From: Candidatus Eiseniibacteriota bacterium
GTDB taxonomy: Bacteria; Eisenbacteria; RBG-16-71-46
Assembly (NCBI GenBank): GCA_016178725.1
Contig: JACOSV010000054.1
Coordinates: 1-64,000, forward strand
Length of the DNA: 64,000 nucleotides
Direction of reading: 5' to 3'
The notes below the pieces were generated by a model that saw only the letters and a list, made by a program, of their open reading frames with translations, made no database searches and had not been told where the DNA came from. A program made the position numbers and the translations under genes. Below are positions 1-8,711 of this stretch, piece by piece; within the stretch, counting starts at the first letter, position 1, and the number at the start of each line of letters is the position of its first letter.

Positions 1-1
1 A

Positions 2-88
2 CCGCTCGGATACGTTCCTCCGGCCGAGTTCGAGGAGGCCTACTACGATCGCCAGACGGCTCCAGTCGAGATGGCGGTTCTCACGTAA
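2..88 (+). mobile_element. 3' end of IS3-family transposase (integrase-core C-terminus), truncated by window edge
   Basis: Frame 2 reads PLGYVPPAEFEEAYYDRQTAPVEMAVLT*, matching the usual C-terminal '(L)GYxxPxEFExxYY' ending of IS3-type ORFB. Confidence 0.65.
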
Positions 89-107
89 CGAGCTCTCCGG
101 AGAACCC

Positions 108-130
108 GGCGCGGTTCAATAAACCGCGCC
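108..130. repeat. Inverted repeat / hairpin just after the transposase stop (ggcgcggtt-caata-aaccgcgcc)
   Basis: Perfect 9-bp arms read directly from the sequence. Confidence 0.6.
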
Positions 131-340
131 CTCTCGAAGCGCGGACGCTCCTCAAATGACTGGCACAGAAGCGGGAGCAAGCGACGTCTGCCGGAGGGCG
201 GGTCACTCGGACTGAGCAACTCAACCTTCATCGGTAACCTCGATTGGCTTGAGCGGATGCCAGGATCGAACTCACGTGCGAGTTCGCCCAGCGGTGGAGT
301 GGAGAGGGTCGCCGGGAACGCCGCGTCCCGCACCCCGCGG

Positions 341-3300
341 TCATGGCTGGGCCTTTCTCGCGCCCCAGGTCGGCGGCGCCGGTTCCTTCGTCATCCGCGT
401 GACCGGGTGCTCCTTCAATTGCTGGAGCCCGACCTCGATCGCCTTCTCGAGCTGCGCATCGCGGCCGGCGATCGCGTCCTTCGGCCAGTTCTCGACGTCC
501 ACGTCGGGCGCGACGCCTTCGTTCTCGACCGCCCAGTGACCGTCCGCGGCGAAGAATCCGCCGCGCGGCGCGATCATCGAGCCGCCGTCCACGAACAGCG
601 GCGTGTCCGCCGTGTGCACGAGACCGCCCCACGTGCGCTTGCCGACCAGCGTGCCCACGTGGTGCGAGCGGAACATGTAGGGGAGGTAATCGCCGCCCGA
701 GCCGGACATTTCGTTCGCGATCATCACCTTCGGTCCCCAGATGCCGGCTTCGGGGCTCGTGAACGGCGTGCGCTCTCCGGCCACGTTGTTGAAGTAGCCG
801 TCGAACTTCCGCTGCATGATGTCGATCATGTAGTCGGCGGCCGAGCCGCCGCCGTTGTAGCGCTCGTCGATGACGACGCCCTTCCGATCCTGCTGCGAGA
901 AGTAGTAGCGGTTGAAGCTCGTGTAGCCCGGTTGGCCGGTGTTGGGCAGATAGACGTACGCGAGCTGTCCGCCGGAGAGCTTGTCCACGAGTCTGCGGTT
1001 CGACTCGACCCAGGCGCGGGTCCGAAGCGTCTGCTCGTTCGCGATCGGGACCACCGTCACCTCCCGCGCCCCTTCGAGCGTCGGCCGGCCGTTCACGGTC
1101 AGCACGGTCTGCTTGTTCGCCGTGCCGTCGAGGAGCCGGTAGATGTTGTCCGGCGCGCGCAGTTCCTCGCCGTTCACCGCCAGGATGTAGTCGCCGGCCG
1201 CGACGTTCACGCCGGGCGAGGCGAGCGGCGCCTTGAGATCGGGGTTCCAGCTCTCGTTGTCGTAGATGCGCGTGATCCGGTACCGCCCGGCATCCACCGC
1301 GACGTCGGCGCCCAGCAATCCGCCGCGGACGGTCGGCACTTCTGGCATGTCGCCGCCGCGAACGTAGGAGTGCCCGATCGCGATCTCGGCGCCCATCATG
1401 TCGAGCAGGTAATTGAGATCCGCACGGTGCCGGACGGAGGGCAGGAACTGCCCGTACCACTCGCGCATCTTCGGCCAGTCGGCGCCGTGCATGTTGGGGA
1501 CGTACAGATAGTCGCGTTCGTCGCGCCAGCCTTCGGCGAAGATCTGCGCGAACTCGGCGCGCGGATCGAGCCACATCGAGAGCGATACGGCGAGCTTGCC
1601 CGTGCCGGCGGCGGCGCCGGCGGGGGCCGCCGCCGCGGGGGCGCCCGCCGCGGGCAGCGGCTTGTCGGCATCGACGAGGTACAGATTCGGGACCGGCGGT
1701 CGCGGGGGCGCCGCGCCGGGCACGGGCGTCTCGACCGGAGCGGCCGTGCGATAGACCAGCTTCTTCCCATCGGCGCTCACCGCGAAGTCGGCGACGTCGC
1801 TCGCGAACGCGGCGGGCTTCCGCTCCTTCAGTCGGTAGCGCGTCAGCGTGCCGCGCGGCGCGGGCCCGCCGCCGCCGCCGCCCGCCGCGGGCGGGGTCTC
1901 GATGTAGAAGACCGTGCCCGCCGCGCCGGCCTTCAGCAGCACGTACGGTCGCTCCGGCACACCGGGCACCGAGACGATGCGCGACTGCAATCCGTCGAAG
2001 TCGATGGTGACGTGCACGGGCGGCCGCACGGACTTCTCGTCCTTCTTCTCCTTCTCCGCCGGCCGCTCCGTCGCGTCGCCGGCCGCCTCCGCGATCGCCG
2101 GCTCGCCGCGCGGCGCCGCGCCGCCTTCCTCGTCGCTCTCGGGCAGCAGCGGACTCGGAACGCGCTTCTCCAACACCGCCAGATAGAGCCCGAAGTTCTC
2201 GGTGTGGTCGTACGACGTCATGTCGAGCCACTGCGAGCGCAGGCCGAAATCGGTCGAGGCCAGGAACCACAGGTATTTGCCGCTCGGATCGAACACGGGG
2301 TACATGGCGTCGGCGAGCCCGTCGGTCACCTGGTGCGATTCGCCGCTCTCCGCGTCGGCGACGAAGATCGCCCGGAACAGCGAATTCAGGTGCGCGGCGT
2401 AGGCGACGTAGCGCGAATCGGGGCTCCACGTCGGGAACATCGTGCGCGTCGGGACCATCCACGGATCGCTGCCGACCGTCTTCGCGGCGCCGGTCGCTAC
2501 GTTGATGACCCACACGCGCAGGTTGGTGTCGTGGCAGAGGATCTTCTTCGAATCGGGCGACCACGAGACCGTGTAGTAATGCGTCGGCTTCGGCATCGCG
2601 ATCGTGCGCTGCGGCCTGATGCCGCGCTGGTCCTCGATCACCAGCTGGTACTCGCCGGAGCGATCGCTGAACCAGCAGATCGAGTTGCCGTCGGGCGACC
2701 ACGCCGGATCGCGCTCGGCCGATCCGCTCGAGCGCGTGAGGTTGCGCGTGTCGCCCTTCTCGGCGGGGATCGTGAAGACTTCGCCTCGCGCTTCGACCAG
2801 CACGCGCTTGCCGGTGGGCGAGATCGCGAGATTGGTCACGCGGTTCGAGACGTCCTCCCAGCGCGGCATCATCCACGGAAAGTCGCCGGCCGCCGCGATG
2901 TTCACGACGTGCTCCCGGTGCGCCTTCGGGTCGAGCTCGTGGATCACGCCCGCCTGCTCGAACACGACCGCGCCGGCTCCGGTGTCGAGCCGCTTCACGT
3001 CGAAGTCGGTGAAGCGCGTCTCCTGCGTCAGCGTCTTCGACCGCGTGTCGAAGCTCCACACGTTCGCGACACCGTCGCGATCCGAGATGAAGTACACCGT
3101 CTCGCCGAGCCACGCCGGGTCCATGTCCTTCGAGCCGTCCCACGGCGGTGTCACGGTCTCGAAGGTCTTCACGTCGGTGATCCAGATGGGGCGATTCTGC
3201 CCGCCGCGGTAATTGCGGCGCTCTTCGTCCCACGAGTTGTTCATCCGATAGGCGATGCGCGCGCCGTCGGGCGAGATCCGTCCCTGATAGGCGCGCGGCA

Positions 3301-3799
3301 GCGGCAGCGGCTCTTCGGGACCGCCGGTGGCGGGCACGGTCCAGAAGCGCGGCGTGGGGCCGGGGGCCCAGGTCGCGCGCGAGGACGTGAAGACGACCGA
3401 CAGACCGTCCGGCGTCCAGCCCTGCACGTCGTCGGGGCCCGGATGCCAGGTCAGTCGCCGCGGCTCGCCGCCGCTCGCGGCGACGACGTAGACGTCGAAA
3501 TTCCCCGCGTACTCGCCGGTGAACGCGATCCACTTCCCGTCGGGCGAGAAGTGGGGATTGGATGCCTGCCCCTGAAAGCTCGTGAGCCGGCGCGCCGCGC
3601 CGCCGGCGCGGTCCACGATCCAGATGTTCTGCGCGTAGGCGAACGCGATCGCGTTCGCGGTCACGGTGGGGGACCGGAGCATCCTGGTGGGTTCCGCGTC
3701 CGCCCCTCGCGCGCTCGTCCGAATGGCGGTGAGGCAGGCAAGGGCGCAGAGCGCGGGGAGCGCGAATCGGACGAGGCGCTGGAGCATGGGTCTCTCCAT
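341..3799 (-). CDS. Tricorn-like S41 family protease with WD40/TolB-type beta-propeller and PDZ domain
   Basis: 1152 aa; signal peptide; SPDGKWIAF / SPDSKKI propeller repeats; C-terminal EMSGSGGDYLPYMFR nucleophile motif typical of tricorn/C-terminal processing proteases. Confidence 0.9.
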   Translation of the reverse strand: MERPMLQRLVRFALPALCALACLTAIRTSARGADAEPTRMLRSPTVTANAIAFAYAQNIWIVDRAGGAARRLTSFQGQASNPHFSPDGKWIAFTGEYAGNFDVYVVAASGGEPRRLTWHPGPDDVQGWTPDGLSVVFTSSRATWAPGPTPRFWTVPATGGPEEPLPLPRAYQGRISPDGARIAYRMNNSWDEERRNYRGGQNRPIWITDVKTFETVTPPWDGSKDMDPAWLGETVYFISDRDGVANVWSFDTRSKTLTQETRFTDFDVKRLDTGAGAVVFEQAGVIHELDPKAHREHVVNIAAAGDFPWMMPRWEDVSNRVTNLAISPTGKRVLVEARGEVFTIPAEKGDTRNLTRSSGSAERDPAWSPDGNSICWFSDRSGEYQLVIEDQRGIRPQRTIAMPKPTHYYTVSWSPDSKKILCHDTNLRVWVINVATGAAKTVGSDPWMVPTRTMFPTWSPDSRYVAYAAHLNSLFRAIFVADAESGESHQVTDGLADAMYPVFDPSGKYLWFLASTDFGLRSQWLDMTSYDHTENFGLYLAVLEKRVPSPLLPESDEEGGAAPRGEPAIAEAAGDATERPAEKEKKDEKSVRPPVHVTIDFDGLQSRIVSVPGVPERPYVLLKAGAAGTVFYIETPPAAGGGGGGPAPRGTLTRYRLKERKPAAFASDVADFAVSADGKKLVYRTAAPVETPVPGAAPPRPPVPNLYLVDADKPLPAAGAPAAAAPAGAAAGTGKLAVSLSMWLDPRAEFAQIFAEGWRDERDYLYVPNMHGADWPKMREWYGQFLPSVRHRADLNYLLDMMGAEIAIGHSYVRGGDMPEVPTVRGGLLGADVAVDAGRYRITRIYDNESWNPDLKAPLASPGVNVAAGDYILAVNGEELRAPDNIYRLLDGTANKQTVLTVNGRPTLEGAREVTVVPIANEQTLRTRAWVESNRRLVDKLSGGQLAYVYLPNTGQPGYTSFNRYYFSQQDRKGVVIDERYNGGGSAADYMIDIMQRKFDGYFNNVAGERTPFTSPEAGIWGPKVMIANEMSGSGGDYLPYMFRSHHVGTLVGKRTWGGLVHTADTPLFVDGGSMIAPRGGFFAADGHWAVENEGVAPDVDVENWPKDAIAGRDAQLEKAIEVGLQQLKEHPVTRMTKEPAPPTWGARKAQP

Positions 3800-3967
3800 C
3801 GGAATCGGGGTTCGGCGCGCGGTCCGTCGAGCAACCGGCGCGGCGGTTGACGGGCGACTGGAACGACGGAGCAGAATAACGCCACAGGCGCGAGGGCGCG
3901 ATCCGTGGATGTCGGGGCCGGGCGGGTCTGCTTGGACGCCCGGCCCGGCTCGTGCAATCCTTCACCG

Positions 3968-4828
3968 GTGCGCCGTGCCCCGGTCCTGCTCCTCGCGACT
4001 CTCTGCGCCTCGTTCGTTCCGGGCGCGCCGTCCGCCGCGACCGCGCCGGCATGGCAGGTCCACGCGATCCGCTACGCCACCGTCAAGGCGTTCCCGGTGC
4101 GCGCACTGGTCACCGGCGCCGACAGCACGCGCACGCTCGACATCGCGATGATGTTCTGGCTGATGCAGGGACCGGGCGAGCCGGGCGGCCCGCGCGTCCG
4201 CCGCATCCTGCTCGACGCCGGCTTCTACCGCCCGAAGTTCCTCGACACCTGGAAGCCGGCCGAATTCGTTCCGCCGTCCGAGGCGCTGCAGCGATTCGGG
4301 ATCGCGCCCGACTCGATCACCGACATCATCATCTCGCACGTCCACTGGGATCATCTCGACGGCGCCGATCTGTTCCCGAACGCGCGCATCTGGATCCAGC
4401 GCGAGGAGTACGGCTACTACGTCCGCGACGACGGCACGCCGACGCACGGCGCGATCGACTCGCTCGACGCGGCGATGCTCGCTCAGATGATGAAGGCGGG
4501 ACGCGTCAAGCTCGTCGACGGCGACGCGCAGGAGATCGTGCCGGGCATCACCGCGTACACCGGCGGCAAGCACACGTTCGCGTCGGAGTACCTGACCGTG
4601 CGTCTCGCCAAGGGCACGGCGGTGCTCGCGTCGGACAACTGCTATCTCTACGAGAACCTCGAACGCCACGCACCGATCGCGCAGACGCTCGACTCGACGT
4701 CCAATCTCGCCGCGCAGGATCGGATGAAGCGTCTCGCGTCCTCGCCGCGGCTCATCGTCCCCGGGCACGATCCGGCGGTGTTCGAGCGCTTCCACCTCGT
4801 CCGCCCGGGCGTGGCGCGGATCGAGTAG
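3968..4828 (+). CDS. Secreted metallo-beta-lactamase-fold hydrolase (AHL-lactonase-like)
   Basis: HVHWDHLDG metal-binding motif, later GGKHT and PGHDP motifs; N-terminal signal peptide; start (GTG 3968 or ATG 3905) uncertain. Confidence 0.8.
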   Translation: MRRAPVLLLATLCASFVPGAPSAATAPAWQVHAIRYATVKAFPVRALVTGADSTRTLDIAMMFWLMQGPGEPGGPRVRRILLDAGFYRPKFLDTWKPAEFVPPSEALQRFGIAPDSITDIIISHVHWDHLDGADLFPNARIWIQREEYGYYVRDDGTPTHGAIDSLDAAMLAQMMKAGRVKLVDGDAQEIVPGITAYTGGKHTFASEYLTVRLAKGTAVLASDNCYLYENLERHAPIAQTLDSTSNLAAQDRMKRLASSPRLIVPGHDPAVFERFHLVRPGVARIE

Positions 4829-4844
4829 CGCGCGCACGAGCTCC

Positions 4845-5987
4845 GTGATGACGAGACCGCCCGGCCAAGTCCACCACCCGACCGCACGCCGCAGCACCGC
4901 CGAGGCGCTGCGCGAGAGCGAGCAGCGCTTCCGCCTCGCGTTCGACAACGCGCCGATCGGCATGGCGCTGGTCCAGGCCGACGGGCGGTGGCTGCAGGTC
5001 AATCGCTCGCTGTGCGAGCTGCTCGGCTATTCCGAGGCCGAGTTGCTGCAGATGAACTTCCAGATGGTCACGCACCCCGACGATCTCGACGTGGACCTCG
5101 ATCTCGCCCGGCGCGTGCTCGCCGGCGAGATCGAGCGCTACAGCCTCGAGAAGCGCTACTTCCACAAGGACGGCCGGATCATCTGGATCCTGCTGCACGT
5201 GTCGCTCGTCCGCGACGAAGCGGGCGCGCCGCGCTACTTCATCGGCCAGATCAAGGACATCACCGAGCGCAGGACGGCGCAGGCCGAACGCGAAGCGCAG
5301 GCGGCCGAGAACACGCGGCTGCTCGACGAGGTGACCGCGGGACGCGGCCGGCTCGAGGTGCTCTCGCGCCGGCTCTTGAGCCTGCAGGAAGAAGAGCGGC
5401 GGACGATCGCGCACGAACTGCACGACGAGGTCGGCCAGATCCTCACCGGGCTCAATCTCACGCTCGAGACCAGCGCGCGGACGAGCGCGCCGCCCGACGT
5501 GCCGCAGCTCCAGGAGCTGACGACGCTGCTGCTCGAGCGGGTGAAGAACCTCTCGCTCAATCTGCGGCCGCCGATGCTCGACGATCTCGGCTTGATCGCG
5601 ACGCTGCTCTGGCACTTCGAACGCTACCGCGCGCAGACCGGAATCGAGGTGCGCTTCCACCATCGCGGCATCACCGAGCGCCCCGCCGACAGCGTCGAGA
5701 TCGTCGCGTTTCGCATCATCCAGGAGGCGCTGACCAACGCCGCGCGCCACGCGCGCGTGCGCGACGTCGAGGTCGAGCTGTGGGTCGAGGGTGGAACGCT
5801 CGGCCTGCGCGTCGAAGACGGCGGCCGCGGATTCGATCCGGCGGCGCTCGACGGCGCATCGCGCGGCATCGCCGGCATGCGCGAGCGCGTGGCCCTCGCG
5901 GGCGGCACGCTCGCGTTGCGATCGGCGAACGGCGGCGGGACGACCGTGCGCGCGATGCTGCCGCTCCGCGGCGGAGCGCAGGCATGA
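4845..5987 (+). CDS. PAS-domain sensor histidine kinase (HisKA_3/NarX-DegS type)
   Basis: PAS/PAC N-terminus (FRLAFDNAPIGMALV...ITERRTAQ), ERRTIAHELHDEVGQ dimerisation motif, GRGFDP...GIAGMRERV HATPase. Confidence 0.92.
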   Translation: MMTRPPGQVHHPTARRSTAEALRESEQRFRLAFDNAPIGMALVQADGRWLQVNRSLCELLGYSEAELLQMNFQMVTHPDDLDVDLDLARRVLAGEIERYSLEKRYFHKDGRIIWILLHVSLVRDEAGAPRYFIGQIKDITERRTAQAEREAQAAENTRLLDEVTAGRGRLEVLSRRLLSLQEEERRTIAHELHDEVGQILTGLNLTLETSARTSAPPDVPQLQELTTLLLERVKNLSLNLRPPMLDDLGLIATLLWHFERYRAQTGIEVRFHHRGITERPADSVEIVAFRIIQEALTNAARHARVRDVEVELWVEGGTLGLRVEDGGRGFDPAALDGASRGIAGMRERVALAGGTLALRSANGGGTTVRAMLPLRGGAQA

Positions 5988-6679
5988 GCGGCGGCCCACT
6001 CGGCGCCCCACGCATTCGCCTCGTGCTGGCCGAGGACCACCACGTCGTGCGGCAGGCGCTGCGGACGCTGCTCGAGACCGAGCAGGAGTTCATGGTCGCG
6101 GGCGAGGCGTCGGACGGCCTCGAGGCGGTGGATCTCGTGACGCGCATCGAGCCCGACGTGCTGGTGGTCGATCTCATGATGCCGGGGCTCGGCGGGATGG
6201 AGGTGGCGCGGCAGACGGCGCGCCGCTCGCCGCGCACGCGCGTGATGATCCTCTCGATGCACATGACCGAGGCGCACGTGCTCGAGGCGCTGCGCTGCGG
6301 CGTGCGCGGCTACGTGCGCAAGGACGCGACCGCGTCCGACCTGGTCGGCGCGATCCGCGAGGTGGCGCGCGGCCGCACGTACTTGAGCGCGCCGTTCTCC
6401 GATCAGGCGATCGAGATCTATCGGCGGCGCGCGGCCGAGGCCGGGGACGATGCGTACGACCGGCTCACCGAGCGCGAGCGCGAGGTGATGCACATGGCGA
6501 TCGAAGGGCTCGGCAACAGCGAGATCGGCACACGGCTCGGCATCAGCCCGCGCACCGCCGAGACGCACCGCGCGAATCTCATGCGCAAGCTCGGCCTCGG
6601 CCACGTGACCGAGTTGGTGCGCTACGCGCTGCGGCGCGGCATGACGACGATGGACGAGGGCGGCGCCGGGCAGACCTGA
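5984..6679 (+). CDS. NarL/LuxR-family response regulator
   Basis: Receiver VLAEDHHVVRQAL...VVDLMMPG; LuxR HTH LTEREREVMHMAIEGLGNSEIGTRLGISPRTAETH; ATGA overlap with the kinase stop. Confidence 0.93.
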   Translation: MSGGPLGAPRIRLVLAEDHHVVRQALRTLLETEQEFMVAGEASDGLEAVDLVTRIEPDVLVVDLMMPGLGGMEVARQTARRSPRTRVMILSMHMTEAHVLEALRCGVRGYVRKDATASDLVGAIREVARGRTYLSAPFSDQAIEIYRRRAAEAGDDAYDRLTEREREVMHMAIEGLGNSEIGTRLGISPRTAETHRANLMRKLGLGHVTELVRYALRRGMTTMDEGGAGQT

Positions 6680-6748
6680 CGACGGCGCGGAGCGCGGCCG
6701 GCGAACGAAGCGCCGCGCGCTGCACGCAGCGTGACCCCTCGAGGCGCG

Positions 6749-7846
6749 CTACTTCCCGGGCATCACCGTCTCGGCCGCCTTGCGGCCGACCATGCCGCCG
6801 ATCCGCCCGCCGAGATACTGACCCGCGATCGCGCCCAGGGGACCGCCGAACGCGCCGCCCAGGCTCGCGCCGAGCGAGCTGCCCATGCCCTGGCCGAAAT
6901 GCTGCGCCATGCCGCCGCCCATGCGCTTCGCGAGCCCACCCATCCCGGGCATGCCGCTCGGCATCCCGCCGCTCGGCATCGAGCCCATCGCACCCATCGG
7001 CCCCGCGCCGCCGCTCGCGCCGCCCGCTCCGCCGCCGGTCGCGCCACCCGCGCCGCCCGAACCGCCCGCGCTGCCGCCGTCGCCGCCATCGGAACCGCCC
7101 GGCGCCTTGCCGACGCCCATCTTCATCTCGCGGCCGTCCATCGCCTTGATCTGGGCGATCATCTCGTCCATGTCCGTCACGTCGTAGCCCTTCGGGACCT
7201 CGAAGAGATCGCCGGACTGGGCGCCGGCCTTGAAGTTCTTCCACTCGATCACCGAGTTGTGGCCGTTCGCGTTCATCTCGAGGCGCAGCGGCGAACCGGA
7301 CTCCTTGTCGAACCAACCCGTCGCCGGACCGTCGCCCGTCACGAAGCCGAGCTTGCGCACCGTGCGCCCCGCCATCGTCTCTTCGCCGAGGTCGGAGACC
7401 TTGATGTCGGCGGGCGGCGTCTGCGACTGCTGCGGCGCCGGCTTCTCGCGATCGGGCGCCTGCGCCGCCATCTTGTCGAGCGACTGTCGCGTCTGCCGGA
7501 TGGCGCGCTTGTTCTCGGGCATGACCATGTACGACGTGCCCTTCTCGTCGCCGGCCTCGATCATGATCGCGTTGTAGCCCTTCGCCGTGATCTCGCTGCG
7601 AATGCGACCCGTGTCGATGAACCGCTTCACCGTGACCTCTTCGCCGTCGGCGTGCGCGAAGATGTCCACGCTGTAGGCGACGGGAGGGACGTAGTGGGGC
7701 AGGCCGATCGCATCGAGCGTCGTGGGCTGACTCTTGGCGGACGCGGCCGGTCCGCACCCGGCGTGCGCAGTGGCGGCGGCGATGGAGGCGAGCGCAAACG
7801 CGGCGGCGCCGAGCGCGAGCCGCGAGCGGAGGGAGACGCGCGACAT
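6749..7846 (-). CDS. Secreted protein with DUF4412-like region and Gly-rich C-terminus
   Basis: 365 aa; signal peptide MSRVSLRSRLALGAAAFALASIAAATAHA; Gly/Ala/Met-rich low-complexity tail ending in a glycine-zipper-like stretch. Confidence 0.65.
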   Translation of the reverse strand: MSRVSLRSRLALGAAAFALASIAAATAHAGCGPAASAKSQPTTLDAIGLPHYVPPVAYSVDIFAHADGEEVTVKRFIDTGRIRSEITAKGYNAIMIEAGDEKGTSYMVMPENKRAIRQTRQSLDKMAAQAPDREKPAPQQSQTPPADIKVSDLGEETMAGRTVRKLGFVTGDGPATGWFDKESGSPLRLEMNANGHNSVIEWKNFKAGAQSGDLFEVPKGYDVTDMDEMIAQIKAMDGREMKMGVGKAPGGSDGGDGGSAGGSGGAGGATGGGAGGASGGAGPMGAMGSMPSGGMPSGMPGMGGLAKRMGGGMAQHFGQGMGSSLGASLGGAFGGPLGAIAGQYLGGRIGGMVGRKAAETVMPGK

Positions 7847-7928
7847 GGAAACCTCCGTGGTGGCGTGAGGGCGTGAACGTCGGAGCCGACGGCCGGCATC
7901 ATACGCCCGCGCAACGTATGCTTCGGCG

Positions 7929-8711
7929 ATGAATCTCACATTCGACCACGCCGTCATCGTCGTGCCCGAACTCGACGCCGCGGTCCGGCAGTTCTCGGCC
8001 GCCGGGTTCACCGTCGTCCCGGGCGGCCGGCACGACGTGATCCCGACCGTGAATGCGCTGATCGCGCTCGCCGACGGCGGCTACCTCGAGCTCCTCGCGC
8101 CCCGCGACGCCGACGCACGTGAATCACTCGGCGTCCGCGCGTCACGGCGCGGATGGAGCGCCGAGGTGCGGCGCGCGCCGGCGATCGCGCGGCGGTTCCT
8201 GCCGAGCCTCGTCGGCCCTCCCGGCGTCGCCGACTGGGCCATGCGGACGGACGACCTCGCTCGCGTCGCGCGATCGCTGCGTCGCGTCGGCATCAAGGCC
8301 ACCGGTCCCGTGCCGATGCGCCGGGCGCGGGCGGACGGCGTCGAGCTCGAGTGGAAGATGCTGCTGCCGGACGATCCGTCCTTCCCGTTCTTCGTCGAGG
8401 ACGTGACGCCGCGTTCCCTGCGCGTGCCGGAGGATCCCGGTTCACGTACGCATGGCAACGGCGCGAGCGGCGTGGCGAGCGTGCGCGTGAGCGTCGAGGC
8501 GATCGCCGCGGCCGCGCTCGCGTACGCGGACGTCTTCGGCGCCACGCCGCGCGCGGTGCCGAATGGCACGACGGCGCTCGATCTGGCCGGCGCGCGTGTC
8601 GTGCTCGAGCACGGCGCGCCGGTCGGCGCGCGGGGCGTTGGCGTGCGATGTCCCGGTGCGATGCCGGAGGGCGTCGCGGCGCTCGGTGTTGGCGGCGAGT
8701 CCGCGGCTTAA
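7929..8711 (+). CDS. VOC/glyoxalase-like domain protein
   Basis: MNLTFDHAVIVVPELDAAVRQFSAAGFTVVPGGRHDVIPTVNALIALADGGYLELLA. Confidence 0.8.
   Translation: MNLTFDHAVIVVPELDAAVRQFSAAGFTVVPGGRHDVIPTVNALIALADGGYLELLAPRDADARESLGVRASRRGWSAEVRRAPAIARRFLPSLVGPPGVADWAMRTDDLARVARSLRRVGIKATGPVPMRRARADGVELEWKMLLPDDPSFPFFVEDVTPRSLRVPEDPGSRTHGNGASGVASVRVSVEAIAAAALAYADVFGATPRAVPNGTTALDLAGARVVLEHGAPVGARGVGVRCPGAMPEGVAALGVGGESAA

Noticed and set aside
255-300. tRNA-like T-arm string (reverse strand gtgagttcgatcctggc)
   Set aside because: The flanking bases do not form a T stem and no acceptor or anticodon arms could be built.
228-4052. Very long antisense/alternate-frame ORFs (228-4052 -, 257-3850 +, 32522-35671 -, 40281-42677 +, 54978-57704 -, 61889-63820 -)
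   Set aside because: High GC makes stop codons rare. These are Arg/Ala/His-rich, lack recognisable motifs and lie opposite well-supported genes.
6765-7150. Gly-rich low-complexity stretch as an RTX or PE-PGRS-type domain
   Set aside because: No GGxGxDxxx or PE motifs; simply Gly/Ala/Met-rich tail.
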